A DNA stretch of 7,943 nt from Clostridium sp. (GCA_004554205.1 SFNH01000087.1:1-7943); one strand, 5' to 3'. Positions 1 to 6,883 are shown, counted from the first letter of the stretch. Numbers and translations are program-made. Notes: a model not told the origin generated them from the letters alone.

Positions 1-68
1 TTGCCGCCCTCAAGCTTTTCTTTTATATCCTTCACGAGATTTGCGATTACGATTCCGTCAAAAGCCAT
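1..68 (-). CDS. NFACT / RqcH (Rqc2, fibronectin-binding A) family protein, N-terminal fragment
   Basis: Only the first 22 codons lie inside the window; the gene runs off the left edge on the minus strand. The translated start, MAFDGIVIANLVKDIKEKLE, resembles the N-terminus of clostridial NFACT-family proteins (RqcH/Rqc2, also annotated FbpA), which typically open with an M-[AS]-F-D-G motif followed by an amphipathic helix and a G-G-[RK] turn. Members of this family bind stalled 50S-peptidyl-tRNA complexes and direct C-terminal alanine tailing in ribosome-associated quality control. The start is supported by an AAAGGAG ribosome binding site (75-81 on the plus-strand coordinates) six bases from the ATG, and by a vegetative promoter just upstream. 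The call rests on a short stretch recalled from the family, so it is probable rather than certain. Confidence 0.68.
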   Translation of the reverse strand, partial: MAFDGIVIANLVKDIKEKLEGG

Positions 69-105
69 GGTAAACTCCTTTGATCGATGGATTTTTGCTT
101 ACATA

Positions 106-134
106 ATTATATAGGATTCATGCATGATTTACAA
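106..134 (-). promoter_or_regulatory. Sigma-A type promoter for the NFACT-family gene
   Basis: Read on the minus strand, a TTGTAA -35 box (129-134) is separated by exactly 17 bases from a perfect TATAAT -10 box (106-111). Transcription would start near position 99, giving a leader of about 30 bases before the ATG at 68. Its -35 box lies 8 bases from the -35 box of the divergent yicC promoter. Confidence 0.75.
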
Positions 135-142
135 GGAAGAAG

Positions 143-171
143 TTGACTTGTTTTTTTATTTGTTCTATAAT
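143..171 (+). promoter_or_regulatory. Sigma-A type promoter for the yicC operon
   Basis: TTGACT (143-148), a 17-base spacer and TATAAT (166-171) form a near-consensus vegetative promoter. Expected initiation near 178 gives a leader of about 28 bases to the yicC ATG at 206. The in-frame TTG that could extend yicC to 143 is part of this -35 box, which argues against the longer reading frame. Confidence 0.85.
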
Positions 172-205
172 ACTACCTATCTATAATAAAGGAGCGGCAC
201 GCACA

Positions 206-1084
206 ATGATAAAGAGCATGACCGGATTCGGGCGCTGTGAGGTCATCACCGCCGAATATAAGATATCTGTAGAGATCAAAGCGGTCAACCACCGTTATCT
301 GGATCTGAGTATCAAGCTGCCGAAGAAGTTTAATTACTTTGAGGCTTCGATCCGCAATCTGCTTAAGACCTATATCCAGCGCGGAAAGGTGGATGTGTTC
401 ATAAGCTGTGAGGATTACACCGAGGAGAAGCTCTGTTTAAGATACAACGCCGCCCTTGCCGCGGAGTACATGAACTGCTTTGAGAAGATGCGGGAGCAGT
501 TCGGTATTGAAAATGATGTGAAGGTATCCACGCTGGCGCGGATGCCCGAGGTTCTCACCATGGACCAGGCCCCCGAGGACGAGGAGCAGATGTGGAAGCA
601 GCTCTCCGGGGTGGTGGAGGAGGCAGCGAAGAAATTTGTGGACTCCCGGGCCCAGGAGGGAGAGAAGCTCAAAAGTGACCTGCTCGGCAAGCTGGATTAT
701 ATGGAGGAGCTTGTCTCTTTCATTGAGGAGCGCTCACCGCGTATCCTCGCCGAGTACCGGGCGAAGCTTGAGGGCAAGGTGAAGGAGCTTTTGAAGGGCG
801 CCGCGATCGACGAGGGGCGTATTGCCACGGAGGTCACGATCTATGCGGACAAGATCTGTGTGGATGAGGAGATGGTGCGTCTGCGAAGTCACATCGACGC
901 TACCAGAAAGGAGCTTATCGCGGGCGGCAGCGTCGGACGCAAGCTTGATTTCATTGCCCAGGAGATGAACCGGGAGGCCAATACCACCTTGTCAAAATCG
1001 ACGGATCTGGCGCTTTCCGACAGGGCGATCGCCTTAAAGACCGAGATTGAGAAGGTCAGGGAACAGATTCAGAATATCGAGTAA
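206..1084 (+). CDS. yicC: YicC/YloC family endoribonuclease
   Basis: The 292-residue product has the hallmarks of the YicC/YloC family: the N-terminal signature SMTGFG (residues 4-9), VNHRYLD (28-34), and the C-terminal block VRLRSHI (224-230) followed by GRKLDFIAQEMNREANT (244-260) and SKSTDLALSDRA. It therefore contains the N-terminal YicC-like domain and the C-terminal DUF1732 domain, at the normal family length. Escherichia coli YicC is a single-strand endoribonuclease implicated in small-RNA decay; the function in clostridia is inferred from family membership. I chose the ATG at 206 because the protein then starts at the conserved MIKSMTGFG, a GGAG (191-194) lies upstream (spacing 11), and the longer frame would begin inside the promoter. 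It is the first gene of the operon and ends 16 bases before gmk; no remA lies between them. Confidence 0.93.
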   Translation: MIKSMTGFGRCEVITAEYKISVEIKAVNHRYLDLSIKLPKKFNYFEASIRNLLKTYIQRGKVDVFISCEDYTEEKLCLRYNAALAAEYMNCFEKMREQFGIENDVKVSTLARMPEVLTMDQAPEDEEQMWKQLSGVVEEAAKKFVDSRAQEGEKLKSDLLGKLDYMEELVSFIEERSPRILAEYRAKLEGKVKELLKGAAIDEGRIATEVTIYADKICVDEEMVRLRSHIDATRKELIAGGSVGRKLDFIAQEMNREANTTLSKSTDLALSDRAIALKTEIEKVREQIQNIE

Positions 1085-1100
1085 AGCAGGAGCAAAAGCC

Positions 1101-1724
1101 ATGAGCCATAGAGGAATCTTAGCGGTCGTATCGGGATTTTCCGGTGCGGGTAAGGGAACACTTATGAAGGCGCTTCTTGCGCAGTACGCGGATCAGTATG
1201 CGCTGTCTGTCTCCGCGACCACGAGGAGGCCGCGCGCGGGGGAGGAACACGGGCGCGAATATTTCTTTCTCTCACGAGAGGAATTTGAGCGGATGATCGC
1301 GCAGGACGAGCTGGTCGAGTATGCTTCCTATGTCGGCAACTATTACGGAACTCCGAAAAGCTATGTGATGGAGCAGATGGAGGCCGGGCGGGACGTGATC
1401 CTGGAGATAGAGATTCAGGGTGCCTTAAAGGTCAAGGAGAAGTTCCCTGACACTCTGCTTTTGTTTGTGACGCCGCCAAACGCCGGCGAGCTGAAACGCC
1501 GCCTTGAGGGGCGCGGCACCGAGACGGACGAGGTGATCCGAAGCCGCCTGCACCGCGCTGTGGAGGAGGCCGAGTTCATGGAGCGCTACGACTACATTCT
1601 GATCAATGATGACCTTGAGGAGTGCGTCGACGAGCTGCACCGCCTGATTCAGGCGCAACACCGGCGCACCGGCCAGAACACAGATTTTATCGCGGAAATG
1701 AAACTGGAATTAAAACAGTTTTAA
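1101..1724 (+). CDS. gmk: Guanylate kinase
   Basis: This 207-residue protein phosphorylates GMP to GDP using ATP, an essential cytosolic step in guanine nucleotide supply. The P-loop is GFSGAGKGT (residues 12-20). The GMP-binding region follows with SATTRRPRAGE (38-48), the GREYFF segment (51-56) and the EYASYVGNYYGT stretch (73-84). The lid region contains RRLEGRGTET (133-142) and the helix IRSRLHRAVEE (146-156). Length is typical of bacterial Gmk. The ATG at 1101 is chosen because AGGAG (1088-1092) is 8 bases upstream and the alternative upstream extension overlaps yicC and lacks homology. It sits between yicC and rpoZ as in Bacillus subtilis, except that remA is missing, and is presumably cotranscribed with both. 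Confidence 0.97.
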   Translation: MSHRGILAVVSGFSGAGKGTLMKALLAQYADQYALSVSATTRRPRAGEEHGREYFFLSREEFERMIAQDELVEYASYVGNYYGTPKSYVMEQMEAGRDVILEIEIQGALKVKEKFPDTLLLFVTPPNAGELKRRLEGRGTETDEVIRSRLHRAVEEAEFMERYDYILINDDLEECVDELHRLIQAQHRRTGQNTDFIAEMKLELKQF

Positions 1725-1759
1725 GATCAATAACCCATTCCAGAAAGGAGTTTTTTACT

Positions 1760-2041
1760 ATGTTACATCCATCCTATACCGATCTGATCAATGTTGTAAA
1801 CAGCGATGTGGAGCCGGGTGAGCAGCCGGTGGTAAAGAGCCGCTATTCGATCGTGCTTGCCACCGCGAAGCGGGCAAGACAGATTATCGCGGGAGAGGAG
1901 CCGTTAGCTGCGGGAATGACAAGCAAAAAGCCGCTGTCCGCCGCTGTGCAGGAGCTCTACGAGGGCAAGATAAAGATTGTCGGCGATGAGCCTGCACAAG
2001 AGGAGCATATGCCCGGTGAGAGCGATAAGGAGCCTGCTTAA
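1760..2041 (+). CDS. rpoZ: DNA-directed RNA polymerase omega subunit
   Basis: The product has 93 residues. Its core (MLHPSYTDLINVVN, then SRYSIVLATAKRARQI at about residues 27-42 and KKPLSAAVQELYEGKIKIV at about 56-74) matches the omega subunit, which clamps the beta-prime subunit and aids RNA polymerase assembly. Residues about 75-93 form an acidic, probably disordered tail of the kind seen in clostridial omega proteins. The ATG at 1760 is preceded by AGAAAGGAG (1742-1750) with a 9-base spacer. The longer in-frame reading begins inside gmk and adds nothing resembling the family, so it is not used. The gene follows gmk by 35 bases and is followed by a terminator-like hairpin, so it may be the last gene of the most abundant transcript from the yicC promoter. 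Confidence 0.95.
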   Translation: MLHPSYTDLINVVNSDVEPGEQPVVKSRYSIVLATAKRARQIIAGEEPLAAGMTSKKPLSAAVQELYEGKIKIVGDEPAQEEHMPGESDKEPA

Positions 2042-2071
2042 GAGTGCGGCGTGATAACGGGGAAGGAGCTT

Positions 2072-2106
2072 AAGCCGTCTCAAATACAGATGTGAGATGG
2101 CTTTTT
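2072..2106 (+). terminator. Intrinsic terminator or attenuator between rpoZ and rimO
   Basis: AAGCCGTCTCA (2072-2082) pairs with TGAGATGGCTT (2093-2103) in an 11-bp stem containing one G-U pair, with a 10-base loop, followed directly by a run of T (2102-2106). This is the geometry of a Rho-independent terminator, but the T run is only five bases. No clear promoter is visible between it and rimO, so partial read-through into rimO is likely; it would then act as an attenuator that makes the yicC-gmk-rpoZ part of the operon more abundant. Confidence 0.72.
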
Positions 2107-2125
2107 CCATAGGACAGGAGCTTTT

Positions 2126-3463
2126 ATGAAAATATTGTGTGTTTCTCTCGGCTGCGACAAGAATCTCGTGGACACCGAGATGATGCTTGGGCTTTTACAC
2201 CGGGACGGCTATACCTTCACCGACGATGAGCGGGAGGCGGACATTATCGTGGTCAACACCTGCTGCTTCATAAACGACGCGAAGGAGGAGAGTGTAAACA
2301 CGATCCTTGAGATGGCCGAGCTCAAGAAGACCGGGAAGCTAAAGGCGCTGATCGTGACCGGCTGTATGGCCGAGCGGTACAGGCAGGAGATCATGGAGGA
2401 GATACCGGAGGTGGACGGCATTTTGGGGACATCCACCTACGATGAGATTTCCGATGTGCTGAAACGGGTGCTCGGCGGTGAGAGCGTGAGCTGCTTTCAC
2501 GACTTAAACGCATTGCCTGAGGTGGAGACCGAGCGCATGATCACCACAGGCGGGCATTACGCGTTCTTAAAAATCGCGGAGGGCTGCGACAAGCGCTGCA
2601 CCTACTGCATTATCCCGCGTCTCAGAGGAAGCTACCGCAGCGTTCCGATGGAGCGCCTCTTAAAAGAGGCGCGGCAGCTCGCCGAAAAAGGCGTGCGGGA
2701 GCTGATCTTAGTGGCGCAGGAGACGACGCTTTACGGCGTGGATCTCTATGGAAAGAAGATGCTGCCGGAGCTTCTTCATGAGCTGGCACAGATTTCCGGC
2801 ATCTACTGGATTCGCATTCAGTACTGCTATCCCGAGGAGATCACCGACGAGCTGATCGCGGCGGTGAAGAATGAGGAAAAGGTCTGCCACTATCTCGATA
2901 TCCCGATCCAGCATGCGAGCGACCGGATCTTAAAGCGCATGGGACGGCGGACCACTGAGGCACAGCTTCGCGGGATGATCGGGAAGCTCCGTCTGGAGAT
3001 TCCGGACATTGCGCTCCGCACCACGCTCATTTCAGGTTTCCCGGGGGAGACCGATGAGGACCATGAGGAATTGATGCGGTTTGTGGACGAGATGGAGTTT
3101 GAGCGGCTCGGCGTCTTTGCCTATTCCGCCGAGGAGGACACCCCCGCGGCGGATTTCCCGGATCAGGTGCCCGATCAGGTGAAGGAGGCGCGGCGCGATG
3201 AGATCATGGAGCTGCAGCAGGAGATCGCCTTTGAAAAGTCCGCATCCATGGTGGGGCGCGTCCTCGATGTGATGATCGAGGGCAAGGTCGCGGATGAGCC
3301 GGCGTATGTGGGGCGCACCTACATGGACGCGCCCGGCGTTGACGGCTACATCTTTGTAAACAGCGGTGAGCTTTTCATGTCCGGTGATTTCGTCCGGGTG
3401 AAGGTGACCGGTTCCAATGAATATGACTTGATTGGGGAGGTATATGATGAATCTGCCGAATAA
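2126..3463 (+). CDS. rimO: Ribosomal protein S12 methylthiotransferase RimO
   Basis: RimO is a radical-SAM enzyme that adds a methylthio group to the conserved aspartate of ribosomal protein S12, using two [4Fe-4S] clusters. The 445-residue product has the N-terminal UPF0004 domain with SLGCDKNLVDTE (residues 7-18) and the auxiliary-cluster cysteines C10, C46 and C80. The radical-SAM motif follows as C154-x3-C158-x2-C161, and a TRAM-like domain occupies roughly the last 65 residues. The GCDKNLVDTE form and the cysteine spacing favour RimO over the related tRNA enzymes MiaB and MtaB. The ATG at 2126 is preceded by CAGGAG (2115-2120) at 5 bases. The 3' end overlaps pgsA by 17 bases, indicating tight cotranscription and probable translational coupling. 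Confidence 0.94.
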   Translation: MKILCVSLGCDKNLVDTEMMLGLLHRDGYTFTDDEREADIIVVNTCCFINDAKEESVNTILEMAELKKTGKLKALIVTGCMAERYRQEIMEEIPEVDGILGTSTYDEISDVLKRVLGGESVSCFHDLNALPEVETERMITTGGHYAFLKIAEGCDKRCTYCIIPRLRGSYRSVPMERLLKEARQLAEKGVRELILVAQETTLYGVDLYGKKMLPELLHELAQISGIYWIRIQYCYPEEITDELIAAVKNEEKVCHYLDIPIQHASDRILKRMGRRTTEAQLRGMIGKLRLEIPDIALRTTLISGFPGETDEDHEELMRFVDEMEFERLGVFAYSAEEDTPAADFPDQVPDQVKEARRDEIMELQQEIAFEKSASMVGRVLDVMIEGKVADEPAYVGRTYMDAPGVDGYIFVNSGELFMSGDFVRVKVTGSNEYDLIGEVYDESAE

Positions 3464-3989
3464 ACTGACTATGCTTCGCGTAATCCTGATCCCGTTTTTT
3501 GTGGTGAGCCTGCTGGCGTATGGCGGCGCGAACCAGCTTTTGCGGAATGTGTCTGCCGCGATCTTTATTGTGGCGAGCCTCACGGATATGCTGGACGGCA
3601 AGATCGCCCGCAGGTATAATCTTGTGACTAATTTCGGAAAGTTTATGGATCCGCTGGCAGACAAGCTCTTAGTCTGCTCGGCGTTAATCTGTCTGACCGG
3701 GCTATCCCAGCTTCCGGCGTGGATGACGATCATCATTGTCAGCCGCGAATTCATTATCAGCGGCTTCCGCCTTGTGGCGGCAGAGCAGGGGATCGTGATC
3801 GCGGCAAGCTATTGGGGCAAGTTTAAGACGACGTTCCAGATGATCGCGGTGATCCTTATGATCGTGAATCTGCCGGTTCTTCATGTGGCGACGAAGGTTT
3901 GCACCTGGGTCGCGCTGATCCTGACGATAGTGTCGCTTGTCGATTACATCGCAAAAAATTATAAGGTGCTCACAGAGGGGGAAATGTAG
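3447..3989 (+). CDS. pgsA: CDP-diacylglycerol--glycerol-3-phosphate 3-phosphatidyltransferase
   Basis: This integral membrane enzyme transfers a phosphatidyl group from CDP-diacylglycerol to glycerol 3-phosphate, the committed step of phosphatidylglycerol and cardiolipin synthesis. The 180-residue protein shows the full CDP-alcohol phosphatidyltransferase motif: D47-x2-D50-G51-x2-A54-R55-x8-G64-x3-D68-x3-D72, where the aspartates bind metal and substrate. Several hydrophobic segments (for example residues about 9-25, 35-46, 73-85 and most of 95-170) fit the six-helix fold. The N-terminal MNLPNKLTMLR is typical of PgsA. Two ATGs occur in tandem (3444 and 3447); GGGGAGG (3434-3440) lies 3 and 6 bases away respectively, so 3447 is favoured. 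It starts inside the end of rimO and is followed after two bases by cinA, the same pgsA-cinA order as in Bacillus. Confidence 0.95.
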   Translation: MNLPNKLTMLRVILIPFFVVSLLAYGGANQLLRNVSAAIFIVASLTDMLDGKIARRYNLVTNFGKFMDPLADKLLVCSALICLTGLSQLPAWMTIIIVSREFIISGFRLVAAEQGIVIAASYWGKFKTTFQMIAVILMIVNLPVLHVATKVCTWVALILTIVSLVDYIAKNYKVLTEGEM

Positions 3990-3991
3990 AG

Positions 3992-5239
3992 ATGATTGCA
4001 GAGCTGATATCGGTGGGAACAGAGCTTTTGCTCGGAAACATTGTCAATACCAACACCCGCTTCCTTGCGGAACAATGCGCCCTGCTCGGGCTTTCCATGT
4101 ATTATCAGGAGGTTGTCGGCGACAACCGGGAACGCCTGGCACAGACCCTTCGCACGGCGCTCGGCCGCTCCGATGTGGTGATCCTGACCGGGGGATTAGG
4201 GCCAACGGAGGATGATCTGACGAAGGAGGTGTGCGCGGAGGAGATGGGGTTTTCGCTTGTCGAGGATGCGCACACACGCGAGCGGATTGAGCAGTATTTT
4301 AAAAACAGCATTTATAAGGAAATTCCGGATAACAACTGGAAGCAGGCGGTCGTGCCGGAAGGAGCCATCGTCCTTGACAATGACAACGGGACAGCGCCGG
4401 GGCTGATCTTAGAGAAGGACGGAAAGTCCGTGATCCTTCTTCCGGGGCCGCCCGCCGAGATGTGCCCGCTTTTTACGGAGCAGGTGTTCCCGTATCTTAA
4501 GAAGCTTCAGCCGGAGGTGATCCGCTCCCAGATGGTGAAGGTGTGCGGCATCGGCGAGAGCCGGGTGGAGGAGCTTTTGCTGGACTTGATCGACGGGCAG
4601 AAAAATCCGACGATCGCCACCTACGCAAAGACCGGGGAGGTGCATATCCGGGTGACGGCGAAGGCGGCTGACGAGGACGAGGCAAAGAAGCTTGTGAAGC
4701 CGGTTGTGAAGGAGATCAAAAACCGGCTCGGCGACTGCGTCTACTCTGTGCGGGAGGATGAGACTTTAGAGCAGGCGGTCGTAAAGCTCCTAAAGAAATA
4801 TGAGCTAACGGTGACGACTGCGGAATCATGCACCGGCGGACTTCTCGCGGGGCGGATCGTGAATGTGCCGGGGGCGTCGGAGGTATTTGCCGAGGGCTTC
4901 ATCACCTACTCCAACAAGGCGAAGCGCAAGCGCCTCGACGTGAGCAAGAGCACCCTGAAAAAATACGGCGCGGTCAGCGAGCAGACGGCGAAGGAGATGG
5001 CGACCGGCGGCGTGTTTGCCACGGACTGCGACGCCTGCGTTGCCGTGACAGGGGTCGCGGGGCCGGACGGCGGCACTGAGGAAAAGCCGGTGGGATTAGT
5101 CTACATTGCGACCTATATGAAGGACAAGGTGAATGTGGAGGAATACCGGTTTAAGGGAAATCGTGCGAAGGTGCGCGAGCAGGCGGTCGTGAAGGCGCTC
5201 GATCTCTTGAGACGCTCGATTCTGGACAATTACCGCTGA
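3992..5239 (+). CDS. cinA: CinA family protein (competence/damage-inducible; NMN amidohydrolase-type)
   Basis: The 415-residue product has the two-domain layout of full-length CinA. The N-terminal molybdopterin-binding-like domain (about 1-170) contains ISVGTELLLGN (6-16), LTGGLGPTEDDLT (65-77) and LLPGPPAEM (149-157). The C-terminal CinA domain (about 255-412) contains TTAESCTGGLLAGR (275-288), EGFITYSNKAK (301-311) and TGVAGPDGGTEEKPVGLVYIA (353-373). In characterised relatives the C-terminal domain deamidates nicotinamide mononucleotide for pyridine nucleotide salvage and the N-terminal domain acts as an ADP-ribose or FAD pyrophosphatase. Both domains keep their signature motifs here, but which activity dominates cannot be read from sequence. 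The ATG at 3992 has a GAGGGGG ribosome binding site (3975-3981). recA, which follows cinA in Bacillus, is not next; a small unknown gene is. Confidence 0.94.
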   Translation: MIAELISVGTELLLGNIVNTNTRFLAEQCALLGLSMYYQEVVGDNRERLAQTLRTALGRSDVVILTGGLGPTEDDLTKEVCAEEMGFSLVEDAHTRERIEQYFKNSIYKEIPDNNWKQAVVPEGAIVLDNDNGTAPGLILEKDGKSVILLPGPPAEMCPLFTEQVFPYLKKLQPEVIRSQMVKVCGIGESRVEELLLDLIDGQKNPTIATYAKTGEVHIRVTAKAADEDEAKKLVKPVVKEIKNRLGDCVYSVREDETLEQAVVKLLKKYELTVTTAESCTGGLLAGRIVNVPGASEVFAEGFITYSNKAKRKRLDVSKSTLKKYGAVSEQTAKEMATGGVFATDCDACVAVTGVAGPDGGTEEKPVGLVYIATYMKDKVNVEEYRFKGNRAKVREQAVVKALDLLRRSILDNYR

Positions 5240-5263
5240 CACAGCCTATGAGGAGCGGGGATT

Positions 5264-5560
5264 ATGTGTTGGTATGATCATCTGTACGTCGGAGAGAAGG
5301 CGAAAAAGAGGCAGGATCAGATTCTGCGGGGAATCCGGGAGAAACGTCTCCAGCCGGAGGTCTATGTGATTACACCGCCGGAGAATGGGAATAATCTCCT
5401 TGAAATCTACCCGTCGGCCATGCTTTTGCTGCCGCCGTACCGGGATGAGGATAAGAAGATCCTGGGGATTGCGGTCACCTACTGGGAGGCACTTGAACTG
5501 GTCCGCCGGATGGTGGACGATATGGTTCATGTGGCCGGGGGGCTTGAACGATTACAATAA
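5264..5560 (+). CDS. Conserved small protein of unknown function (98 aa)
   Basis: I do not assign a function. The 98-residue product starts MCWYDHLYVGEKAKKRQ and contains a charged helical segment (about 10-28), the block VYVITPPENGNNLLEIYPS (34-52), a hydrophobic MLLLPPY (53-59), ILGIAVTYWEAL (66-77) and a C-terminal amphipathic helix. There is no signal peptide or clear membrane helix, so it is probably cytosolic. From memory, similar W-Y-D-x-L-Y-[VI]-G-E proteins occur in Lachnospiraceae, but this could not be checked. The ATG at 5264 is preceded by AGGAG (5251-5255) at 8 bases. It lies 24 bases after cinA and 18 before the DUF2953 gene, in the place where recA stands in Bacillus, and is surely part of the same transcript. 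The good ribosome binding site, snug placement and codon usage like its neighbours support a real gene. Confidence 0.85.
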   Translation: MCWYDHLYVGEKAKKRQDQILRGIREKRLQPEVYVITPPENGNNLLEIYPSAMLLLPPYRDEDKKILGIAVTYWEALELVRRMVDDMVHVAGGLERLQ

Positions 5561-5578
5561 TCAGTTAGGAATGCGCGT

Positions 5579-6466
5579 ATGTTGACGATCATATTGGGGA
5601 TTTTAAAGTTCATAGGGCTGCTTTTTCTGGTTATTCTGGGGGCTTTTCTTATAGTGTTTTTTTCGGTGCTCCTGGTGCCGATCCGCTACCGGGCACAGGG
5701 GGATTACTATGAAAAGCCGAGGCTTAAGGCGACAGTGAGCTGGCTGCTACATATTTTTTCCCTGCAGGTAAGCTATGACGGGGAGTTCTCTGCGACGCTT
5801 CGACTCTTTGGGTTCCGTCTGAAAAATCTGTCGGGAAGGGATCGGGCTGAGGACAGCGGCGCCGACCGTGAGGAGAGCCCGGAGCCGGAAGAGCCGGGGG
5901 AAGTCATCCGGCGGGAGGAGACCGCAGAGAGACTTTCTGAGGAGGAGCCGGAGCCCAAAACGGAGCGGGAGTTTAAGCCGGGGCCGGGATTAAAAGACGG
6001 ACGCCGCAGAAATCCCATACGGTCATTTGTAAAGCGCGTGAAAGAAATTCCGCGAAAAATACGAGTTACATTTTGCCGATTTTGTGGTAAACTAAAAAAG
6101 ATCAGTGAACAGAAAGAAAGGTTTTTTGCGTTTGTCCGCGACGAGGATAACAAAAAGACCTTCCGGCTCTTAAAGGGAGAGCTTAAGCGGCTTTTGAAGC
6201 ACATTTTCCCGGGAAAGATAAAGGGGGAAGTGAAATTCGGTTTTGACGACCCCTACACCACCGGGCAGGCGCTCATGTATATCAGCCCGTTTTACGGGTG
6301 GTATGCGAAGAGCCTTAAGCTGATTCCGGTATTTGAGGAAAGGGTTCTTGAGGGGGAGCTTGATATGAGGGGAAGGATCCGGATCGGCACGCTCGTCATG
6401 ATTGCCGTCCGGCTGTTCTCAGACAAAAATTTCAGGCTTTTGGTAAGAAAATGGCGGGAAGCATAA
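5579..6466 (+). CDS. DUF2953 family membrane protein (YtfI-like)
   Basis: This 295-residue protein has one long N-terminal hydrophobic segment (residues about 3-34) ending at VPIRYRAQGDYY. A beta-rich stretch follows (LKATVSWLLHIFSLQVSYDGEF, then LRLFGFRL), as is usual in DUF2953 proteins. Residues about 86-140 form a highly charged, proline- and glutamate-rich linker that looks disordered. The C-terminal domain contains EVKFGFDDPYTTGQALMYISPFYG (217-240), the most recognisable DUF2953 signature. In Bacillus subtilis a DUF2953 protein (YtfI) is encoded beside the GerW-type protein YtfJ, and the same pairing occurs here: its TAA overlaps the ribosome binding site of the next gene. A role at the membrane in spore formation or germination is inference from that pairing. 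The ATG at 5579 has TTAGGA (5565-5570) 8 bases upstream. Confidence 0.86.
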   Translation: MLTIILGILKFIGLLFLVILGAFLIVFFSVLLVPIRYRAQGDYYEKPRLKATVSWLLHIFSLQVSYDGEFSATLRLFGFRLKNLSGRDRAEDSGADREESPEPEEPGEVIRREETAERLSEEEPEPKTEREFKPGPGLKDGRRRNPIRSFVKRVKEIPRKIRVTFCRFCGKLKKISEQKERFFAFVRDEDNKKTFRLLKGELKRLLKHIFPGKIKGEVKFGFDDPYTTGQALMYISPFYGWYAKSLKLIPVFEERVLEGELDMRGRIRIGTLVMIAVRLFSDKNFRLLVRKWREA

Positions 6467-6478
6467 AGGAGGAACGAC

Positions 6479-6883
6479 ATGGCAGATAATCAGTTTGTTT
6501 CGACGGTAGAATCCTTATTTAAAGGGATGGATCAGTTTGTGACCACGAAGACCGTGGTGGGAGAGGCGGTCAGGGCGGGTGACGCCGTGATCCTGCCGCT
6601 TGTGGATGTGACCTGCGGTATGGCGGCAGGCTCCTTCGCGGACAACGCAAAGCACAACGGCGGCGGCGGTATGAGCGCGAAGATGAGCCCGAGCGCCGTG
6701 CTGGTGATCCAGAACGGCGTCACCAAGCTCGTGAACATCAAGCAGCAGGATGCGGTGACTAAGATCCTTGACATGGTGCCGGATCTCGTAAATAAGTTTA
6801 CCGGCGGCAAAAAGGAAGAGATCAGTCCCGAGGCGATGCAGGCGGCCGAGGAAGTGGCGGCCTGTCTGGAGCAGGAGGAATAG
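6479..6883 (+). CDS. GerW/YtfJ family sporulation protein
   Basis: The 134-residue product matches the GerW (sporulation protein YtfJ) family. After a helical start (MADNQFVSTVESLFKGMDQF) comes KTVVGEAVRAGDAVILPLVDVTCGMAAGSFA (24-54), a glycine-rich turn NGGGGMSAKMSPSAVLVIQNG (60-80), LVNIKQQDAVTKILDMVPDLVNKF (83-106) and an acidic tail. In Bacillus subtilis GerW is made in the forespore and is needed for the germination response to L-alanine; the same role here is inferred. The start is unambiguous: AAAGGAGG (6465-6472) lies 6 bases before the ATG. The gene directly follows the DUF2953 gene, as in Bacillus. Its cotranscription with housekeeping genes suggests either vegetative read-through or an internal forespore promoter, which I could not identify convincingly. 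Confidence 0.93.
   Translation: MADNQFVSTVESLFKGMDQFVTTKTVVGEAVRAGDAVILPLVDVTCGMAAGSFADNAKHNGGGGMSAKMSPSAVLVIQNGVTKLVNIKQQDAVTKILDMVPDLVNKFTGGKKEEISPEAMQAAEEVAACLEQEE

Noticed and set aside
143..205. N-terminal extension of yicC to a TTG at 143
   Set aside because: The TTG is part of the -35 box, the extension has no ribosome binding site, and the family starts at the motif encoded from 206.
1047..1100. Longer start for gmk overlapping the end of yicC
   Set aside because: The extra residues do not resemble Gmk, and a good ribosome binding site precedes the ATG at 1101.
2097..2129. 10-codon leader peptide frame (MAFSIGQELL) ending across the rimO start
   Set aside because: No ribosome binding site lies at usable distance; the nearest GGAAGGAG is at 2061-2068 with the hairpin between.
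3032..3754. 240-aa minus-strand open frame opposite rimO and pgsA
   Set aside because: It lies opposite two certain genes, has no ribosome binding site or recognisable motif, and arises from GC-rich codon usage.
3937..4215. 92-aa frame across the pgsA-cinA junction
   Set aside because: It overlaps the conserved N-terminus of CinA in another frame and has a composition typical of a shadow frame.
6400..6478. Forespore sigma-F or sigma-G promoter before the GerW-family gene
   Set aside because: GGTAAGAAAA (6442-6451) loosely resembles a sigma-F -10 region, but no matching -35 box is found at the right distance.
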